Positions 1 to 9,887 of a stretch of DNA of 64,000 nucleotides are shown here, piece by piece. The DNA comes from Methylophilales bacterium MBRSF5 (lineage in GTDB: Bacteria > Pseudomonadota > Gammaproteobacteria > Burkholderiales > Methylophilaceae): assembly GCA_001044335.1 (NCBI GenBank), contig CP011001.1, forward strand, positions 1,116,001 through 1,180,000, read 5' to 3'. Both the position numbers and the translations under genes were made by a program. The notes beneath the pieces are model-generated. The model searched no databases. It saw only the letters and a program-made list of their open reading frames with translations, and had not been told where the DNA came from. The number at the start of each line of letters is the position of its first letter. The stretch's first letter is position 1.

Positions 1-16
1 TTCATTTATGTATCAA

Positions 17-403
17 TTACTTTTCTGGTTTAAGTAATAAGCCCACTTTATGGATCTGATTTTGTTTCAATAAATCCATAACCGTGACCACATTCTCATA
101 TTGCGTCTTTTTGTCTGCTGCAATCACGACAGATAGCTCTGGATTTTTTTCAAGCTTTTGATTTAATTTAATCAACAATGCATCCGCTTTGATTTTTTTT
201 CCTTCCATCTCAAGACTGCCATCTTTTTTGACAGATACTGTGATTGGGGTATTTTGTTGTTTTAAATCTTGGCCCACACGAGGTAATTCAACCACTCCAG
301 GATTAGTCATCGGTGCTGTAACCATAAAAATCACCAATAACACCAACATTACATCAATATATGGAACCACATTGATATTGTTCATTAAGCGACGTTTTTT
401 CAT
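17..403 (-). CDS. tolR: TolR, Tol-Pal system inner-membrane protein
   Basis: ExbD/TolR family subunit that, with TolQ, forms the proton-driven motor that energises TolA and the Tol-Pal envelope complex. The 128-residue protein has a short basic cytoplasmic start, one membrane segment at about residues 13-32, and a periplasmic C-terminal domain. The conserved membrane aspartate that carries the proton pathway is D17, in the stretch PYIDVMLVLL. Length is close to other TolR proteins (about 140). The start codon overlaps the stop of tolQ by one base, so the pair is translationally coupled. Eleven bases beyond the tolR stop, a minus-strand ATG at 5-3 could be the first codon of tolA, but only five bases are in the window. 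Confidence 0.95.
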   Translation of the reverse strand: MKKRRLMNNINVVPYIDVMLVLLVIFMVTAPMTNPGVVELPRVGQDLKQQNTPITVSVKKDGSLEMEGKKIKADALLIKLNQKLEKNPELSVVIAADKKTQYENVVTVMDLLKQNQIHKVGLLLKPEK

Positions 404-1074
404 TACGCTCTGCGATCCACGTTATTAATAAATTCCTCCATAAAACTCTCATAACGAATAGCCAATCGATCCACCTTGGCTGCAAATCTGTTGTATGCAA
501 TTACCGCTGGGATTGCAGCAAATAAACCAATGGCCGTTGCGATCAATGCTTCAGCAATGCCTGGAGCAACTTGAGCTAAGGTAGATTGAGCGACATTAGA
601 AAGACCAATAAAAGAATTCATAATGCCCCATACTGTTCCAAACAAACCAATATAAGGACTTACAGATCCAACACTAGCTAAAAATGGAAGATGTCTTTCA
701 AGGGAATCAAGCTCACGATTATATGCAACTTGCATAGCTCGCCGAATACTTTCTTTACTTTGTTTGTCTAATTTTTGATCTTTTGTACTCGCTATAAATT
801 CCTTATAGCCAGCAAAAAAAATTGATTTTAATCCGCCAACATTATTTGAAGAATGGCTCGCAGACTCATAGAGCTGCTTAAGCTGAGCTCCTGCCCAAAA
901 ATATTTTTCAAATTCTGTAGCGTGCACTTCTGCATTTTTGATTGTTTTTATTTTTATAAAAATATATTTCCACGAAAAAACAGAGGCAGCAATTAAGATT
1001 AACATCACTAATTGAACAGGAATGCTTGCTCCCATTACCAAGGATAAAAAGGAAAGATCACCACCTAGGCTCAT
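403..1074 (-). CDS. tolQ: TolQ, Tol-Pal system proton-channel protein
   Basis: MotA/TolQ/ExbB family inner-membrane protein that forms the proton channel of the Tol-Pal motor with TolR, maintaining outer-membrane constriction at division. The 223-residue sequence shows three membrane segments at about residues 17-38, 132-155 and 172-195, separated by the large cytoplasmic loop typical of TolQ. Family hallmarks are visible in the second segment (SPYIGLFGTVWGIMNSF) and the third (PGIAEALIATAIGLFAAIPA). It lies between ybgC and tolR with one-base start/stop overlaps on both sides, the same order as in most Proteobacteria. ExbB is the alternative, but the ybgC-tolQ-tolR order favours TolQ. Confidence 0.95.
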   Translation of the reverse strand: MSLGGDLSFLSLVMGASIPVQLVMLILIAASVFSWKYIFIKIKTIKNAEVHATEFEKYFWAGAQLKQLYESASHSSNNVGGLKSIFFAGYKEFIASTKDQKLDKQSKESIRRAMQVAYNRELDSLERHLPFLASVGSVSPYIGLFGTVWGIMNSFIGLSNVAQSTLAQVAPGIAEALIATAIGLFAAIPAVIAYNRFAAKVDRLAIRYESFMEEFINNVDRRA

Positions 1075-1481
1075 TATTTATTCTCCATTAATAATTTTAT
1101 TTCATTTGGGATTCGCATCGGCTTCATCGAAATGGAGTTAACTGATGCAACAACAACTCGAGATTCAATTAAAAGCTCAGATGAGCGAAAAATCTTTTGC
1201 TCAAGCTCAATTTTCACTGATCCCAATTTATCCAATTTTGTTTGAACCTCTATTTCATCATTAAAAACAGCGGGTCTCATAAATTTTATATCAATTTCAT
1301 GAACAACAAACATTAAGTTTAGATTATCTTTTAACGCTTTCTGGTCAATTTCAAAATCTCTTAACCACTCCGTTCTGGCTCGCTCCATAAATTTTAAATA
1401 ATTGGAATGGTAAACCACGCCCCCACTATCGGTGTCTTCATAATATATTCTTATTGGCCAGTGATGAATCCGTCCTACCAT
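1074..1481 (-). CDS. ybgC: YbgC, Tol-Pal associated acyl-CoA thioesterase
   Basis: Hot-dog fold thioesterase of the 4-hydroxybenzoyl-CoA thioesterase/YbgC family. It hydrolyses acyl-CoA in the cytoplasm and is linked to phospholipid metabolism in the tol-pal operon. The signature [15 protein letters not shown] sits at residues 14-28, with the catalytic aspartate at D18 and the conserved histidine at H25, followed by [11 protein letters not shown]. The length of 135 residues is normal for the family. Its start overlaps the end of ruvB by seven bases and its end overlaps the tolQ start by one base, so it sits inside one continuous minus-strand unit. Substrate preference cannot be read from sequence. 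Confidence 0.92.
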   Translation of the reverse strand: MVGRIHHWPIRIYYEDTDSGGVVYHSNYLKFMERARTEWLRDFEIDQKALKDNLNLMFVVHEIDIKFMRPAVFNDEIEVQTKLDKLGSVKIELEQKIFRSSELLIESRVVVASVNSISMKPMRIPNEIKLLMENK

Positions 1482-2503
1482 AAATTTTTTGTATTACTCG
1501 ATTGATCAATTTGAATATTAAAATGTTTCAAACTGAGATCTGTAGCTATTCTTCCTTTAGGAGTTCTCATCAAGTAACCTTGCTGAATTAAATAGGGCTC
1601 AATTACATCTTCAATCGTTTCTTTTTCTTCACCGATCGCAGCCGCTAAATTATCCAGGCCAACTGGCCCTCCTTTAAATTTTTCAATGATTGCTAACAGT
1701 AATGCGCGGTCCATGTTATCTAAACCAATTTTATCTACATCTAACATTTTTAAGGCAGCGTCGGCTGTTTTATCATTAACATTTCCGTCTGCTTTAACCG
1801 AGGCATAATCTCTCACACGTCGTAATAAACGATTAGCAATTCTTGGTGTTCCTCGTGATCTTTTAGCAATTTCTACTGCGCCTGAGTCATCAATAAAAAT
1901 ATCAAGCAACTTTGCTGATCTTTTTACAATTTTGATTAACTCATCCTGCGAGTAAAATTCCAAACGAGAAACTATTCCAAAACGATCTCGAAGAGGGTTG
2001 GTAAGCATTCCTGCACGAGTCGTTGCACCTACTAGGGTAAATGGAGGCAAGTCCAATTTCACTGAGCGAGCTGACGGCCCGTCCCCAATCATAATATCAA
2101 GATGGTTATCTTCCATCGCAGGATATAAAATTTCTTCAATAATCGGTGACAACCGATGAATCTCATCAATAAATAAAACATCATTGGGCTCAAGATTGGT
2201 GAGAAGTGCTGCTAGATCTCCAGCTTTTTCCAACACAGGTCCAGATGTTTGTTTTAATCCGACATTCATTTCACGGGCAATAATATGAGATAAGGTGGTT
2301 TTCCCTAAACCTGGTGGTCCAAACAAAAGCACATGATCTAGTGCTTCACCTCTTTGCTGAGCAGCTTTAATAAAAATTTCTAACTGATCTCTGATTTTTT
2401 CTTGGCCAACATATTCATCAAGATCTGCAGGACGAAGCGATTTTTCGAGAATCTCCTCATTCTCTTTCGGTGTGGTAGCAATAAAACGATCTTCTTCAAT
2501 CAT
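1475..2503 (-). CDS. ruvB: RuvB, Holliday junction branch-migration helicase ATPase
   Basis: AAA+ motor that, with RuvA, drives branch migration of Holliday junctions in recombinational repair. The 342-residue protein contains the RuvB N-terminal AAA+ domain with Walker [10 protein letters not shown] at residues 62-70 (K68), Walker B FIDEIHRL (D113, E114) and the GATTRAG sensor segment, and a C-terminal winged-helix domain ending in the conserved RTPKGRIAT stretch. Length matches typical RuvB (about 340). It lies directly after ruvA with a two-base gap and overlaps ybgC, giving the order ruvC-ruvA-ruvB-ybgC-tolQ-tolR. I saw no LexA-type box upstream of this cluster. Confidence 0.97.
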   Translation of the reverse strand: MIEEDRFIATTPKENEEILEKSLRPADLDEYVGQEKIRDQLEIFIKAAQQRGEALDHVLLFGPPGLGKTTLSHIIAREMNVGLKQTSGPVLEKAGDLAALLTNLEPNDVLFIDEIHRLSPIIEEILYPAMEDNHLDIMIGDGPSARSVKLDLPPFTLVGATTRAGMLTNPLRDRFGIVSRLEFYSQDELIKIVKRSAKLLDIFIDDSGAVEIAKRSRGTPRIANRLLRRVRDYASVKADGNVNDKTADAALKMLDVDKIGLDNMDRALLLAIIEKFKGGPVGLDNLAAAIGEEKETIEDVIEPYLIQQGYLMRTPKGRIATDLSLKHFNIQIDQSSNTKNLW

Positions 2504-2505
2504 GA

Positions 2506-3075
2506 TTAACTAGACAGCCATTGTAATGCTTGTTTGATTCCCTCATTCACATTAATATCTTCATTGAAATTTTTAATGACTTTTTGGATATCGCTTTTAG
2601 AATATCCAAGCGCCTCTAAAGCGTCCATAATATCAGTTAAATTTTTTGAATGCTGAGATGACTGTTGTAGCTTCAGATCTTGTTTGTCCTTTAATTCAAC
2701 AATTAACCTTTCCGCAGTCTTTCTGCCGATACCAGGAATTTTTACGAGAAGAGACACATCTTGTTGTTCAATGGCGTTAGAAAATTGATCCATGGATACA
2801 CCACTTAAAATTGAGAGGGCAACTTTAGCTCCAATGCCGTTAATTTTAATTAAGCTTTTAAAGGATGATTTTTCCTCTTTGGTAAGAAACCCGAACAACA
2901 ACTGAGCATCTTCACGAACTACCATGTGAACATGAAGAAAAATATCAGATTGCAACTCTGGTAGATGATAATAAGTCGACATGGGGACTTCAATTTCATA
3001 GCCAATGCCACCACAATCAACTTGAATCCAGGGAGGTGACTTATCAATTAAAATTCCGCGAATACTCCCGATCAT
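2506..3075 (-). CDS. ruvA: RuvA, Holliday junction DNA-binding subunit
   Basis: Tetrameric protein that binds the four-way junction and loads RuvB rings. The 189-residue sequence starts with the OB-fold domain (MIGSIRG, the conserved RuvA start), then the tandem helix-hairpin-helix region ([16 protein letters not shown] and [20 protein letters not shown]) that holds junction DNA. A flexible linker rich in Q/S follows, and then domain III (ALEALGYS, ending in ALQWLSS) that contacts RuvB. The start overlaps the stop of ruvC by four bases, so translation is coupled. Length is slightly under the usual 190-205. Confidence 0.96.
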   Translation of the reverse strand: MIGSIRGILIDKSPPWIQVDCGGIGYEIEVPMSTYYHLPELQSDIFLHVHMVVREDAQLLFGFLTKEEKSSFKSLIKINGIGAKVALSILSGVSMDQFSNAIEQQDVSLLVKIPGIGRKTAERLIVELKDKQDLKLQQSSQHSKNLTDIMDALEALGYSKSDIQKVIKNFNEDINVNEGIKQALQWLSS

Positions 3076-3599
3076 AAAATTCGACCACCTTTAAAATTAA
3101 TTGGGGAATTATCTTGGTTAATTTGCATGACTTGATTGTGACACAATACGCAGGCAAGTGCATCCGAAGAATCTGGGCCCAGGACCTCTGGAAGATTTAA
3201 TAGTTTTTGCACCATGGATTGCACTTGAATTTTTTCAGCGTGGCCATTTCCCACCACAGACTTTTTAATTTGCAGAGCGGTATATTCATATATTTGCAGC
3301 TGGTGTTGAATTCCTGCTGCCATGGCCACCCCTCGAGCCTGTCCTAATGCCAAAGAGCTATTTGCATTCATATTTACAAAAGTCTTTTCGATGCACATTT
3401 GATTAGGCTGGTGTTTAGAGACAATCTCTGAGACTTCATCAAAAATTATTTTTAATCTTTCAGGGTAGGATAGTTTTTCCGAGGTTGTCTTAATGACGCC
3501 ACTTGTAATGTAAGTTGTTTTTTTATTTTCACAATCAACTATGCCATATCCCGTGATTCTTAATCCTGGGTCAATTCCAATTACCCTAGTTGAGGTCAA
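3072..3599 (-). CDS. ruvC: RuvC, Holliday junction resolvase
   Basis: Endonuclease that cuts Holliday junctions after RuvAB migration. It has an RNase H-like fold with the four catalytic acids visible: D10 in IGIDPGLRITGYG, E71 in CIEKTF, and D143/D146 in GPDSSDALA, matching the D-E-D-D set of the Escherichia coli enzyme. The segment NANSSLALGQARG is also a family hallmark. At 175 residues it is full length. It follows yebC by one base and overlaps ruvA by four, so the yebC-ruvCAB order common in Proteobacteria is intact. Confidence 0.96.
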   Translation of the reverse strand: MTSTRVIGIDPGLRITGYGIVDCENKKTTYITSGVIKTTSEKLSYPERLKIIFDEVSEIVSKHQPNQMCIEKTFVNMNANSSLALGQARGVAMAAGIQHQLQIYEYTALQIKKSVVGNGHAEKIQVQSMVQKLLNLPEVLGPDSSDALACVLCHNQVMQINQDNSPINFKGGRIL

Positions 3600-3600
3600 A

Positions 3601-4326
3601 TTAGTTCTCGATTACTGCGTTGGTGTATACCTCTTGCACATCATCAAGATCATCAAGTACATCGAGAATTTTTTGCATTTTTGTACCCTCGTCTCCAGAT
3701 AACTCCACCTCGTTATCTGCTTTCATTGTTAATTCGGCCATCTCGAATTTTAAATTTTCTTTTTCAAATGCTTCTTTAATAGTTAAAAAATCATTGGGTG
3801 GAGTAATCACCTCAATGGAACCATCCTCATTAATTTCAACATCCTCAGCACCGAGGTCAATCGCTTTCTCCATAATCTCTTCTTCATTAGATTCTGGAGC
3901 AAAAAAAATACTGCCACAATGTTTAAACATGAAAGCGACGCAACCATCCGTACCTAAATTTCCACCATTCTTAGAAAAAGCATGGCGTACATCAGCGACA
4001 GCCCTATTCTTATTATCTGTTAAACAATCAACAATAATCGCTGCGCCATTAATTCCATAACCTTCATAACGAATTTCCTCGTAATTAACACCCTCGAGTT
4101 CACCCGTTCCTCTTTTGATAGCTCTTGTAATATTTTCTGCAGGCATATTTTCATCTTTTGCTGCCGCTATAGCAGCACGTAATCTTGGATTGAAATTTGG
4201 GTCACCGCCACTCATCCTTGCTGAAACAGTAATTTCTTTAATTAATTTCGTGAATATCTTTCCTCTTTTAGCATCCTGGCGCCCTTTACGATGCTGAATA
4301 TTTGCCCACTTGGAATGTCCTGCCAT
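3601..4326 (-). CDS. yebC: YebC/PmpR family protein
   Basis: Member of the YebC/TACO1 family. These proteins were described as DNA-binding regulators and, more recently, as factors that help ribosomes through difficult stretches. The start [25 protein letters not shown] is the unmistakable family N terminus (residues 1-25), followed by conserved [10 protein letters not shown] and YEGYG segments. The 241-residue length is standard. It is the first gene of the minus-strand yebC-ruvCAB-ybgC-tolQR run. A 34-base gap separates it from the exporter gene upstream, so a promoter could lie there or inside the exporter end. The family role is still debated, so I do not assign a target. Confidence 0.95.
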   Translation of the reverse strand: MAGHSKWANIQHRKGRQDAKRGKIFTKLIKEITVSARMSGGDPNFNPRLRAAIAAAKDENMPAENITRAIKRGTGELEGVNYEEIRYEGYGINGAAIIVDCLTDNKNRAVADVRHAFSKNGGNLGTDGCVAFMFKHCGSIFFAPESNEEEIMEKAIDLGAEDVEINEDGSIEVITPPNDFLTIKEAFEKENLKFEMAELTMKADNEVELSGDEGTKMQKILDVLDDLDDVQEVYTNAVIEN

Positions 4327-4360
4327 AAGTTTTCCTAATAATTATTTATTCTATATTTTA

Positions 4361-5254
4361 TCATTTTGAGCCTTCACGTGAAGCCAAAAGAATCGTAAAT
4401 AACACTCCACATAAGATCATTATCAATCCAATACCTTCATTTATTTTTAATGCCTCATGAAGTTCAAGAAATGCTGCCAATGAACCGATGACTGGAGCCA
4501 GTAATGAAATAGTCGATACCTCCCCAGTTTTTAAATTTTTGACTCCGTAATTCCACAATAACCAAGCCAAAGCATTGCAAAAAATAATGTTATAAAGCGA
4601 AGCCTTCCAAAAATATGGATTGATCTCATAAATTTCTATACCTTTTGCAAGAATAACAATAAAAATAGGTAAAGAGCCCAATAACATTTGCCAGGCAGTC
4701 AGATTTAACAACTCAACTTGAGGATATTTTTCATTATATTTTTTGACACTGATCACCCCACAACCCCAAAAAAAACCTGCGCTGATCGCAATTAACATGC
4801 TGTTAAAATCTGCATTTTTGTGGACAGGATCAAATATGAGTATCAATCCAATCAAACTGACAGCAATTGCTAAAATTTGTTTATTTGTCATTTTCTCCTT
4901 TAAAAAGTAGAGAGCAAGCAAATTAGCCCATATTGGCATCGTAAAGGTTAGGACGGATGTTTTTGCTGTTCCGCCATGAACTAGAGCAGCTAAAACCAGA
5001 ACAGTGAACCCAATCATCTGAAACATGCCAATTAAAAAAACAAACTTAAAATTTATAATTTTTAATGATTTCTGCATGAATACTAAAAGCACCAACAGTA
5101 TTAAGGCGCCAAAAAAGTTTCTTATAAACGCAAATTCCCAAGGCCCAACTAATTGAACCGCTTGTTTCATCACCACCCAGTTATAACCCCAAAAAAAAGT
5201 CATTAAAACAACACTTAAAATTGGCAGAAGTCTCAATTTAAAAGAATTTTGCAT
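4361..5254 (-). CDS. EamA/DMT family metabolite exporter
   Basis: Inner-membrane protein of the drug/metabolite transporter superfamily with two EamA repeats. The 297-residue chain has about ten hydrophobic segments. The first repeat begins with FFWGYNWVVMKQAV and the second with ISAGFFWGCGVISVKKYN, the repeated FWG motif expected of the fold. The C terminus is short and basic. Members export amino acids, nucleotides or other small molecules; nothing here indicates the substrate. It is divergently oriented from the CBS-domain gene with 51 bases between them, and lies just upstream of yebC on the same strand. Confidence 0.85.
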   Translation of the reverse strand: MQNSFKLRLLPILSVVLMTFFWGYNWVVMKQAVQLVGPWEFAFIRNFFGALILLVLLVFMQKSLKIINFKFVFLIGMFQMIGFTVLVLAALVHGGTAKTSVLTFTMPIWANLLALYFLKEKMTNKQILAIAVSLIGLILIFDPVHKNADFNSMLIAISAGFFWGCGVISVKKYNEKYPQVELLNLTAWQMLLGSLPIFIVILAKGIEIYEINPYFWKASLYNIIFCNALAWLLWNYGVKNLKTGEVSTISLLAPVIGSLAAFLELHEALKINEGIGLIMILCGVLFTILLASREGSK

Positions 5255-5305
5255 GTTTTATAAAATTTGTTATTCTAGATTTTCTGAATTTATTAATTAT
5301 GCATT

Positions 5306-5737
5306 ATGAAAACAGCACAGCAAATATTAAATGATAAAAAACACAATGACATTCTTTCTGTTGAGCCTGATAGGCCAGTCATTGATGCATTAATTATCAT
5401 GGCGGAATATAAAATAGGGGCTTTGCTGGTAATGCAAAAAAATAAGCTGCTTGGCATTATTTCCGAGAGAGACTATGCCAGAGAAATTGTATTAAAAGGT
5501 AAATCCTCAAAAGAATGTTTGATTAGGGAGGTCATGACAAAAGATGTGATTACTATTTATGCTAACGATACCTATGACAAAGGTTTAGAAATAATGACAG
5601 AAAATCATATACGCCATCTTCCGGTTGTAGAAAATAAAAAAGTGGTTGGGATGTTGTCTCTAGGTGATTTAGCTAAAGAAACCATTACACATCAAAAGTT
5701 TTTAATTGACCAGCTAGAAAGCTTTATTAAAAGCTAG
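5306..5737 (+). CDS. Paired CBS-domain protein
   Basis: Small soluble protein of 143 residues made of two CBS domains (about residues 8-60 and 75-128), a Bateman module that usually binds an adenine nucleotide and regulates an attached or partner protein. Visible CBS features are [25 protein letters not shown] in the first repeat and [22 protein letters not shown] in the second. There is no fused enzymatic domain, so it may be an energy-sensing regulator or a nucleotide sink. It is alone on the plus strand and its TAG stop shares a CTAG with the stop of yjbQ on the other strand. Confidence 0.85.
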   Translation: MKTAQQILNDKKHNDILSVEPDRPVIDALIIMAEYKIGALLVMQKNKLLGIISERDYAREIVLKGKSSKECLIREVMTKDVITIYANDTYDKGLEIMTENHIRHLPVVENKKVVGMLSLGDLAKETITHQKFLIDQLESFIKS

Positions 5738-6153
5738 TCACCAATAATTTTGACCAACACTCTTTTCTTTCTGCGCCCATCAAACTCACCATAAAAAATT
5801 TGTTCCCAAGGACCGAAGTCTAAATTTCCATCCGTCACAGCAACAACGACTTCTCTACCCATTACTTGCCTTTTCATATGGGCATCTGCATTATCCTCAC
5901 CCGTATCATTATGACGATAACCACTGACGGGCTCATGTGGGGCTAGTTTTTCTAACCACTTTTTATAGTCGCTGTGCAGACCTGATTCGTCATCATTGAT
6001 AAAAACACTCGCGGTGATATGCATTGCATTAACTAAAACGAATCCTTCACTAATACCGCTTTCGGCTAAGCATTCTCTAATCTCATGAGTGATGTTGGTA
6101 AAATGCATTCTTTCAGGAGCATTAAACCACAATTCTTTTCTGTAGCTTTTCAT
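5734..6153 (-). CDS. yjbQ: YjbQ family (UPF0047) protein
   Basis: Secondary thiamine-phosphate synthase enzyme/YjbQ family protein of 139 residues. Conserved elements are [14 protein letters not shown], the [21 protein letters not shown] stretch with several histidines and acids, and [15 protein letters not shown] near the C terminus. Some homologues show weak thiamine-phosphate synthase activity, but the physiological role is unsettled. The start overlaps the upstream glycosyltransferase gene by four bases, and the stop shares bases with the convergent CBS gene. The family call is firm and the function uncertain. Confidence 0.88.
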   Translation of the reverse strand: MKSYRKELWFNAPERMHFTNITHEIRECLAESGISEGFVLVNAMHITASVFINDDESGLHSDYKKWLEKLAPHEPVSGYRHNDTGEDNADAHMKRQVMGREVVVAVTDGNLDFGPWEQIFYGEFDGRRKKRVLVKIIGD

Positions 6154-6827
6154 TGATCAAATCCTTTTTTTGCTGATTCATAATAATCATACCAAATCTC
6201 AGCCATATCAGTATCTCTAAAATCTTTGAAACAAGGAGTACCAAGGGTGTAATGAATTAATTTTGCATCTGCATTTTTTTCATACTCACACGCCAACCAA
6301 TTCCATTCAACAGGAAGCTCACCAATGTCATTGTCATCCAACCAACTAAACCGATGCAAAAATTTACCAGTCTGGTTCGAAACAAACTCAGGGGTTAAAA
6401 TTTTATGTTTTGGATGAGAACAATTCCACAAGATGACACTAGACCAGTTTTTTCTAGGATAATTTTCATTAATGTTTCCTAAATATTTAATTGATGCCTT
6501 AGTTTGATAATCATGCTTTACCACCATGAGAGCTTTATTGGGATCAGCCATACCTATCAACTCTTTTAAATCAGCTTGGCAAATCATATCTCCATCAGCA
6601 AAAATTGCCCACCCATTGAATTCATTCAAATAAGGAGTTAAAAATCGAGAGTAAACAAAATCATTACTGCGATCCTGATGAGTTTCATTAAATTCTTTTA
6701 ATTGACTTAAAACTAATGGTGTAATTTTTACTGGAATCGAGGTATTTTTAATCACTGAATGACAAAAGACATGGTAAGCAATTGCTTCTCTTTCATCATA
6801 TCCAACATATACATTAATCATCGACAT
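6150..6827 (-). CDS. Putative glycosyltransferase (GT8-like, DGD motif)
   Basis: The 225-residue soluble protein looks like a small nucleotide-sugar transferase. It has an N-terminal Rossmann-type start ([18 protein letters not shown]), [11 protein letters not shown], then [10 protein letters not shown] with a D78-G79-D80 motif in place of the DxD metal-binding motif, and later tryptophan-rich acceptor-side segments. The best guess is a family of short glycosyltransferase-like proteins common in Proteobacteria. Substrate and product are unknown. It overlaps yjbQ by four bases and is one base from the VOC gene, so the three are probably co-transcribed. No signal peptide or membrane segment is seen. 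Confidence 0.65.
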   Translation of the reverse strand: MSMINVYVGYDEREAIAYHVFCHSVIKNTSIPVKITPLVLSQLKEFNETHQDRSNDFVYSRFLTPYLNEFNGWAIFADGDMICQADLKELIGMADPNKALMVVKHDYQTKASIKYLGNINENYPRKNWSSVILWNCSHPKHKILTPEFVSNQTGKFLHRFSWLDDNDIGELPVEWNWLACEYEKNADAKLIHYTLGTPCFKDFRDTDMAEIWYDYYESAKKGFDQ

Positions 6828-6828
6828 C

Positions 6829-7209
6829 TTAGTTATTGGGAAAGATTAGCTCTATACCATTCCCAGCTGGATCTTTGAAAAAAATTTGACGAGTTCCAAT
6901 TTCGGGTATCTCACGAATTGAAAACTTAATATTTTTTTTAGTTAGAAGGTCAATATACATATTCTCATCTTGACATGTAAATGCCATATGGTCGAATGTG
7001 GAATTCACATTTAACTCATTAACGATACCATTTTTTGAAAAACTTAAATGTAATATATCTTTTTGATTTGCATATAACCAATAGCCCCCATTATTAAATG
7101 GTGGACGATAGCCTAACTTTAAGCCAACGATTTCGATATAAAAATCTTTTAAAACTTCAATGGTTTCTTCATCAGCCCTTAAGTTGTAATGATTAATTCC
7201 TTCAATCAT
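6829..7209 (-). CDS. VOC (glyoxalase/dioxygenase) family protein
   Basis: Vicinal-oxygen-chelate fold protein of 126 residues. It begins MIEGINHYNLRA, placing a candidate metal-binding histidine at H7. It continues with FDHMAFTCQDE (second histidine) and ends with QIFFKDPAGNGIELIFPNN, where the glutamate is the usual last metal ligand. These features fit a single-module metalloenzyme such as a glyoxalase or dioxygenase, but they do not fix the reaction. The gene is nine bases downstream of aspS and one base upstream of the glycosyltransferase-like gene. Confidence 0.78.
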   Translation of the reverse strand: MIEGINHYNLRADEETIEVLKDFYIEIVGLKLGYRPPFNNGGYWLYANQKDILHLSFSKNGIVNELNVNSTFDHMAFTCQDENMYIDLLTKKNIKFSIREIPEIGTRQIFFKDPAGNGIELIFPNN

Positions 7210-7218
7210 ATTTAAAAA

Positions 7219-9006
7219 TTAACTGGTTGAAACATTTTGATTACGAACACGAATGTGCAACTCTCTTAACTGTTTTTCATCAACCTCATTCGGTGCTGAT
7301 GTTAATAAACACTGAGCTCTTTGAGTTTTAGGAAATGCAATCACATCTCTAATGGACTCTGCTCCAACTAACAACGTGGTTAAACGATCTAAGCCAAATG
7401 CCAATCCACCATGAGGAGGTGCTCCGTATTGAAGTGCATCTAGAAGGAAACCAAATTTTTCATTTGCCTCCTCTTTAGAAATATTTAATGCTGAAAATAC
7501 TTGTGATTGAACAGACTGATCATGAATACGAATTGAGCCCCCGCCAACTTCCCAACCATTAATAACAAGATCATAAGCCTTTGACAGACATGCTCCTGGA
7601 TCAGAGGCAAGTAATTTTTCATGACCATCTTTCGGAGAAGTAAACGGATGATGCAATGCGTCCCAACGATCTTCATCTTCATTAAATTCGAACATTGGGA
7701 AATCAACCACCCATAGAATTGACCAATCATCGCCCGTCAATATTTTACGATCGTGACCAATTTTTTCTCTTAGGGCTCCTAGAGCTTCATTCACAATTTT
7801 TTCTTTATCCGCGCCAAAAAAGATCAAATCTCCATTTTCAGCTTTTGTTTTCTCGATAATTGCTTTCAATGCTTTTTCATGGATGTTTTTAACAATTGGG
7901 CTTTGGAGCCCTTCTTCATTTAGCTTGGTCACATCATTAATTTTTATATATGCTAATCCCTTAGCCCCATATATCTTGACGAATTCCGTGTATTGATCAA
8001 TTTCTGATCTTGACATATCTGCTCCAGATGGAATTTTTAGGGCAGCGACGCGACCACTGGTTGAATTCGCTGGAGTAGAAAAGACCTTAAAGTCGACATC
8101 TTTCATATCCTCAGTTAATTCAATGAGCTCTAAATTAACACGTAAATCAGGCTTGTCGGATCCATACCTCGTCATCGCCTCTTTGTAGGTTATTTCCTGA
8201 AATTTTTCTGGCAGGTCAACATTTAGCACATCTTTAAATACTTTTTTTGTTAACTTTGCAGCAATATTTTTTACATCTTCCTCTTCAACAAATGATGCCT
8301 CGATGTCAATTTGGGTGAACTCAGGCTGTCTATCTGCTCTTAAATCTTCATCCCGAAAACATTTAGCAATTTGAAAATATCGATCAAAACCAGAAACCAT
8401 CAATAATTGTTTAAATAGTTGGGGAGACTGAGGTAGAGCAAAAAATTCTCCATGATGAACTCGTGATGGCACAAGATAATCTCTCGCACCCTCAGGAGTG
8501 CTTCTGGTTAATATCGGTGTTTCAATCTCTATGAAATTATCTTCATCTAAAGATTGACGAACGCTCTTAGTGATCTCATAACGTACCTTTAAATTTTTTT
8601 GCATCTGATCACGTCGCAAGTCAATGAAGCGATTTTCTAAGCGGATAGTCTCGGTAATATTTTCATCATCAATGACAAAAGGTGGTGTTAAGGATGAGTT
8701 GATGATTTCTATTTTAGAGACAAGCATTTCAACTTCGCCAGTTGGTATATTTTTATTGACTGTTCCCTCTGGACGTTTACGAACCTTGCACATCACTTTT
8801 AAGACAAATTCACTTCTAACAGTTTCAGCAATTTTAAATGCTTCTGGTGTGTCTGGATCAATCACGATTTGGGCCAGGCCCTCCCTGTCTCTTAAATCAA
8901 TGAAAATTACACCGCCATGATCCCTTCTGCGATGAGCCCATCCACATAAATATATTTCTTGATCAATATGGGATGCATTCACATGCCCACAATATAAAGT
9001 TCTCAT
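7219..9006 (-). CDS. aspS: Aspartyl-tRNA synthetase, probably non-discriminating
   Basis: Class II synthetase charging tRNA-Asp and probably tRNA-Asn with aspartate. The 595-residue bacterial-type enzyme has the OB-fold anticodon domain (residues 1-105), class II motif 2 ([14 protein letters not shown], 217-230), the GAD insertion domain and motif 3 (GLAFGLDRL) near the C terminus. Aligned by eye with the E. coli enzyme, position 30 is histidine instead of leucine and position 81 is glycine instead of lysine. These are the two anticodon-domain residues associated with non-discriminating AspRS in Pseudomonas aeruginosa. gatCAB at 44591-47761 would convert the resulting Asp-tRNA-Asn. The upstream neighbour is the DUF502 gene, with a five-base gap. 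Confidence 0.96.
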   Translation of the reverse strand: MRTLYCGHVNASHIDQEIYLCGWAHRRRDHGGVIFIDLRDREGLAQIVIDPDTPEAFKIAETVRSEFVLKVMCKVRKRPEGTVNKNIPTGEVEMLVSKIEIINSSLTPPFVIDDENITETIRLENRFIDLRRDQMQKNLKVRYEITKSVRQSLDEDNFIEIETPILTRSTPEGARDYLVPSRVHHGEFFALPQSPQLFKQLLMVSGFDRYFQIAKCFRDEDLRADRQPEFTQIDIEASFVEEEDVKNIAAKLTKKVFKDVLNVDLPEKFQEITYKEAMTRYGSDKPDLRVNLELIELTEDMKDVDFKVFSTPANSTSGRVAALKIPSGADMSRSEIDQYTEFVKIYGAKGLAYIKINDVTKLNEEGLQSPIVKNIHEKALKAIIEKTKAENGDLIFFGADKEKIVNEALGALREKIGHDRKILTGDDWSILWVVDFPMFEFNEDEDRWDALHHPFTSPKDGHEKLLASDPGACLSKAYDLVINGWEVGGGSIRIHDQSVQSQVFSALNISKEEANEKFGFLLDALQYGAPPHGGLAFGLDRLTTLLVGAESIRDVIAFPKTQRAQCLLTSAPNEVDEKQLRELHIRVRNQNVSTS

Positions 9007-9011
9007 AATAA

Positions 9012-9632
9012 TTATCTCTTAGCTTTGATTGAACGTGATTTAGATTTGGGAGGCACAACTCCCATGGAAATTACATATTTTAAGGCTTGGTCTACGGAGA
9101 CATCAATTTCCTTAATTTTATTTCTTGGCACCATTAATGTATATCCTGAGGTTGGATTAGGTGTTGTGGGAACATAAACATTCACATATTTACCCTTTAA
9201 AATTTTTGCTATTTTCTCATCGGTATCGCCAGTAATAAAGGCAAAGGTATAATTTTTGGCATCGGGAAACTCAATTAAAACTGCCTTTGAAAATGCATTA
9301 GAGTTATTAGAAAACAAAGTATCTGAAACTTGTTTGATTCCTCCATAAATGGATTTAACGAAAGGAAGTTTATCGAGGATAACTTCATACAAGGAAATTA
9401 ATCTTTTCCCAAAAAAGTTATTTGCAATCAAACCTACTACGAAAATTGAAGCCACCGTTAAAATCACTCCAACCCCAGGAATATTGAATCCAATTAACTG
9501 ATTGGGTTGATATTCGTATGGTAAAAACAAAACCACCTGATCAAGAAAATGTGCCAAAGAATATATGACCCAGAAGGTCAAAACAAGAGGAATAAGGACA
9601 ATAAGTCCAGTAAGGATATTTTTTTTAAACAT
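9012..9632 (-). CDS. DUF502 family membrane protein
   Basis: Conserved inner-membrane protein of unknown function, 206 residues. Two hydrophobic segments are visible (about residues 5-28 and 55-77), followed by a soluble domain. That domain carries the family motifs [17 protein letters not shown], the [11 protein letters not shown] stretch and [11 protein letters not shown], and the tail is basic. In Proteobacteria this gene is often found between an FmdB-type zinc ribbon gene and aspS, exactly as here; it overlaps the zinc ribbon gene by eight bases. The function is not known and I do not propose one. Confidence 0.85.
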   Translation of the reverse strand: MFKKNILTGLIVLIPLVLTFWVIYSLAHFLDQVVLFLPYEYQPNQLIGFNIPGVGVILTVASIFVVGLIANNFFGKRLISLYEVILDKLPFVKSIYGGIKQVSDTLFSNNSNAFSKAVLIEFPDAKNYTFAFITGDTDEKIAKILKGKYVNVYVPTTPNPTSGYTLMVPRNKIKEIDVSVDQALKYVISMGVVPPKSKSRSIKAKR

Positions 9633-9879
9633 TTTTTTGGTTATCCGTCTTTACCGAAGCCTCAGGAGCAGTTGATTTCACTTCTGTTTTTGTTACAGGT
9701 TTTTTAAAATCTGTCTCATACCAGCCCGATCCATTTAGTTTAAATGCAGGAGCAGATAACATTTTTTCAAAAGTTTCTTTATTACATGCGGGACAGTTTT
9801 TTATACCGGCCTCTGAAAGCTTTAAAAAAAGATCATCAGAATGAGAGCAGCTAGAACATTTGTACTCGTAGATCGGCAT
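9625..9879 (-). CDS. FmdB-type zinc ribbon protein
   Basis: Short 84-residue protein with the FmdB/CxxC zinc ribbon. It begins MPIYEYKCSSCSH, has a second knuckle NCPACNK, and carries the conserved SAPAFKLNGSGWYETDFK segment. Four cysteines in two CxxC pairs should hold one zinc. A low-complexity polar tail (KSTAPEASVKTDNQ) follows. The family name comes from a putative formamidase/acetamidase regulator, but the true role is unknown. It is eight bases downstream of ssb and overlaps the DUF502 gene, so it belongs to the MFS-ssb-fmdB-DUF502-aspS run. Confidence 0.85.
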   Translation of the reverse strand: MPIYEYKCSSCSHSDDLFLKLSEAGIKNCPACNKETFEKMLSAPAFKLNGSGWYETDFKKPVTKTEVKSTAPEASVKTDNQKNV

Positions 9880-9887
9880 TTTTTTCT

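Noticed and set aside
1-5. Possible start codon of tolA
   Set aside because: A minus-strand ATG is present 11 bases after tolR as expected for tolA, but only five bases remain in the window, too little to support a feature.
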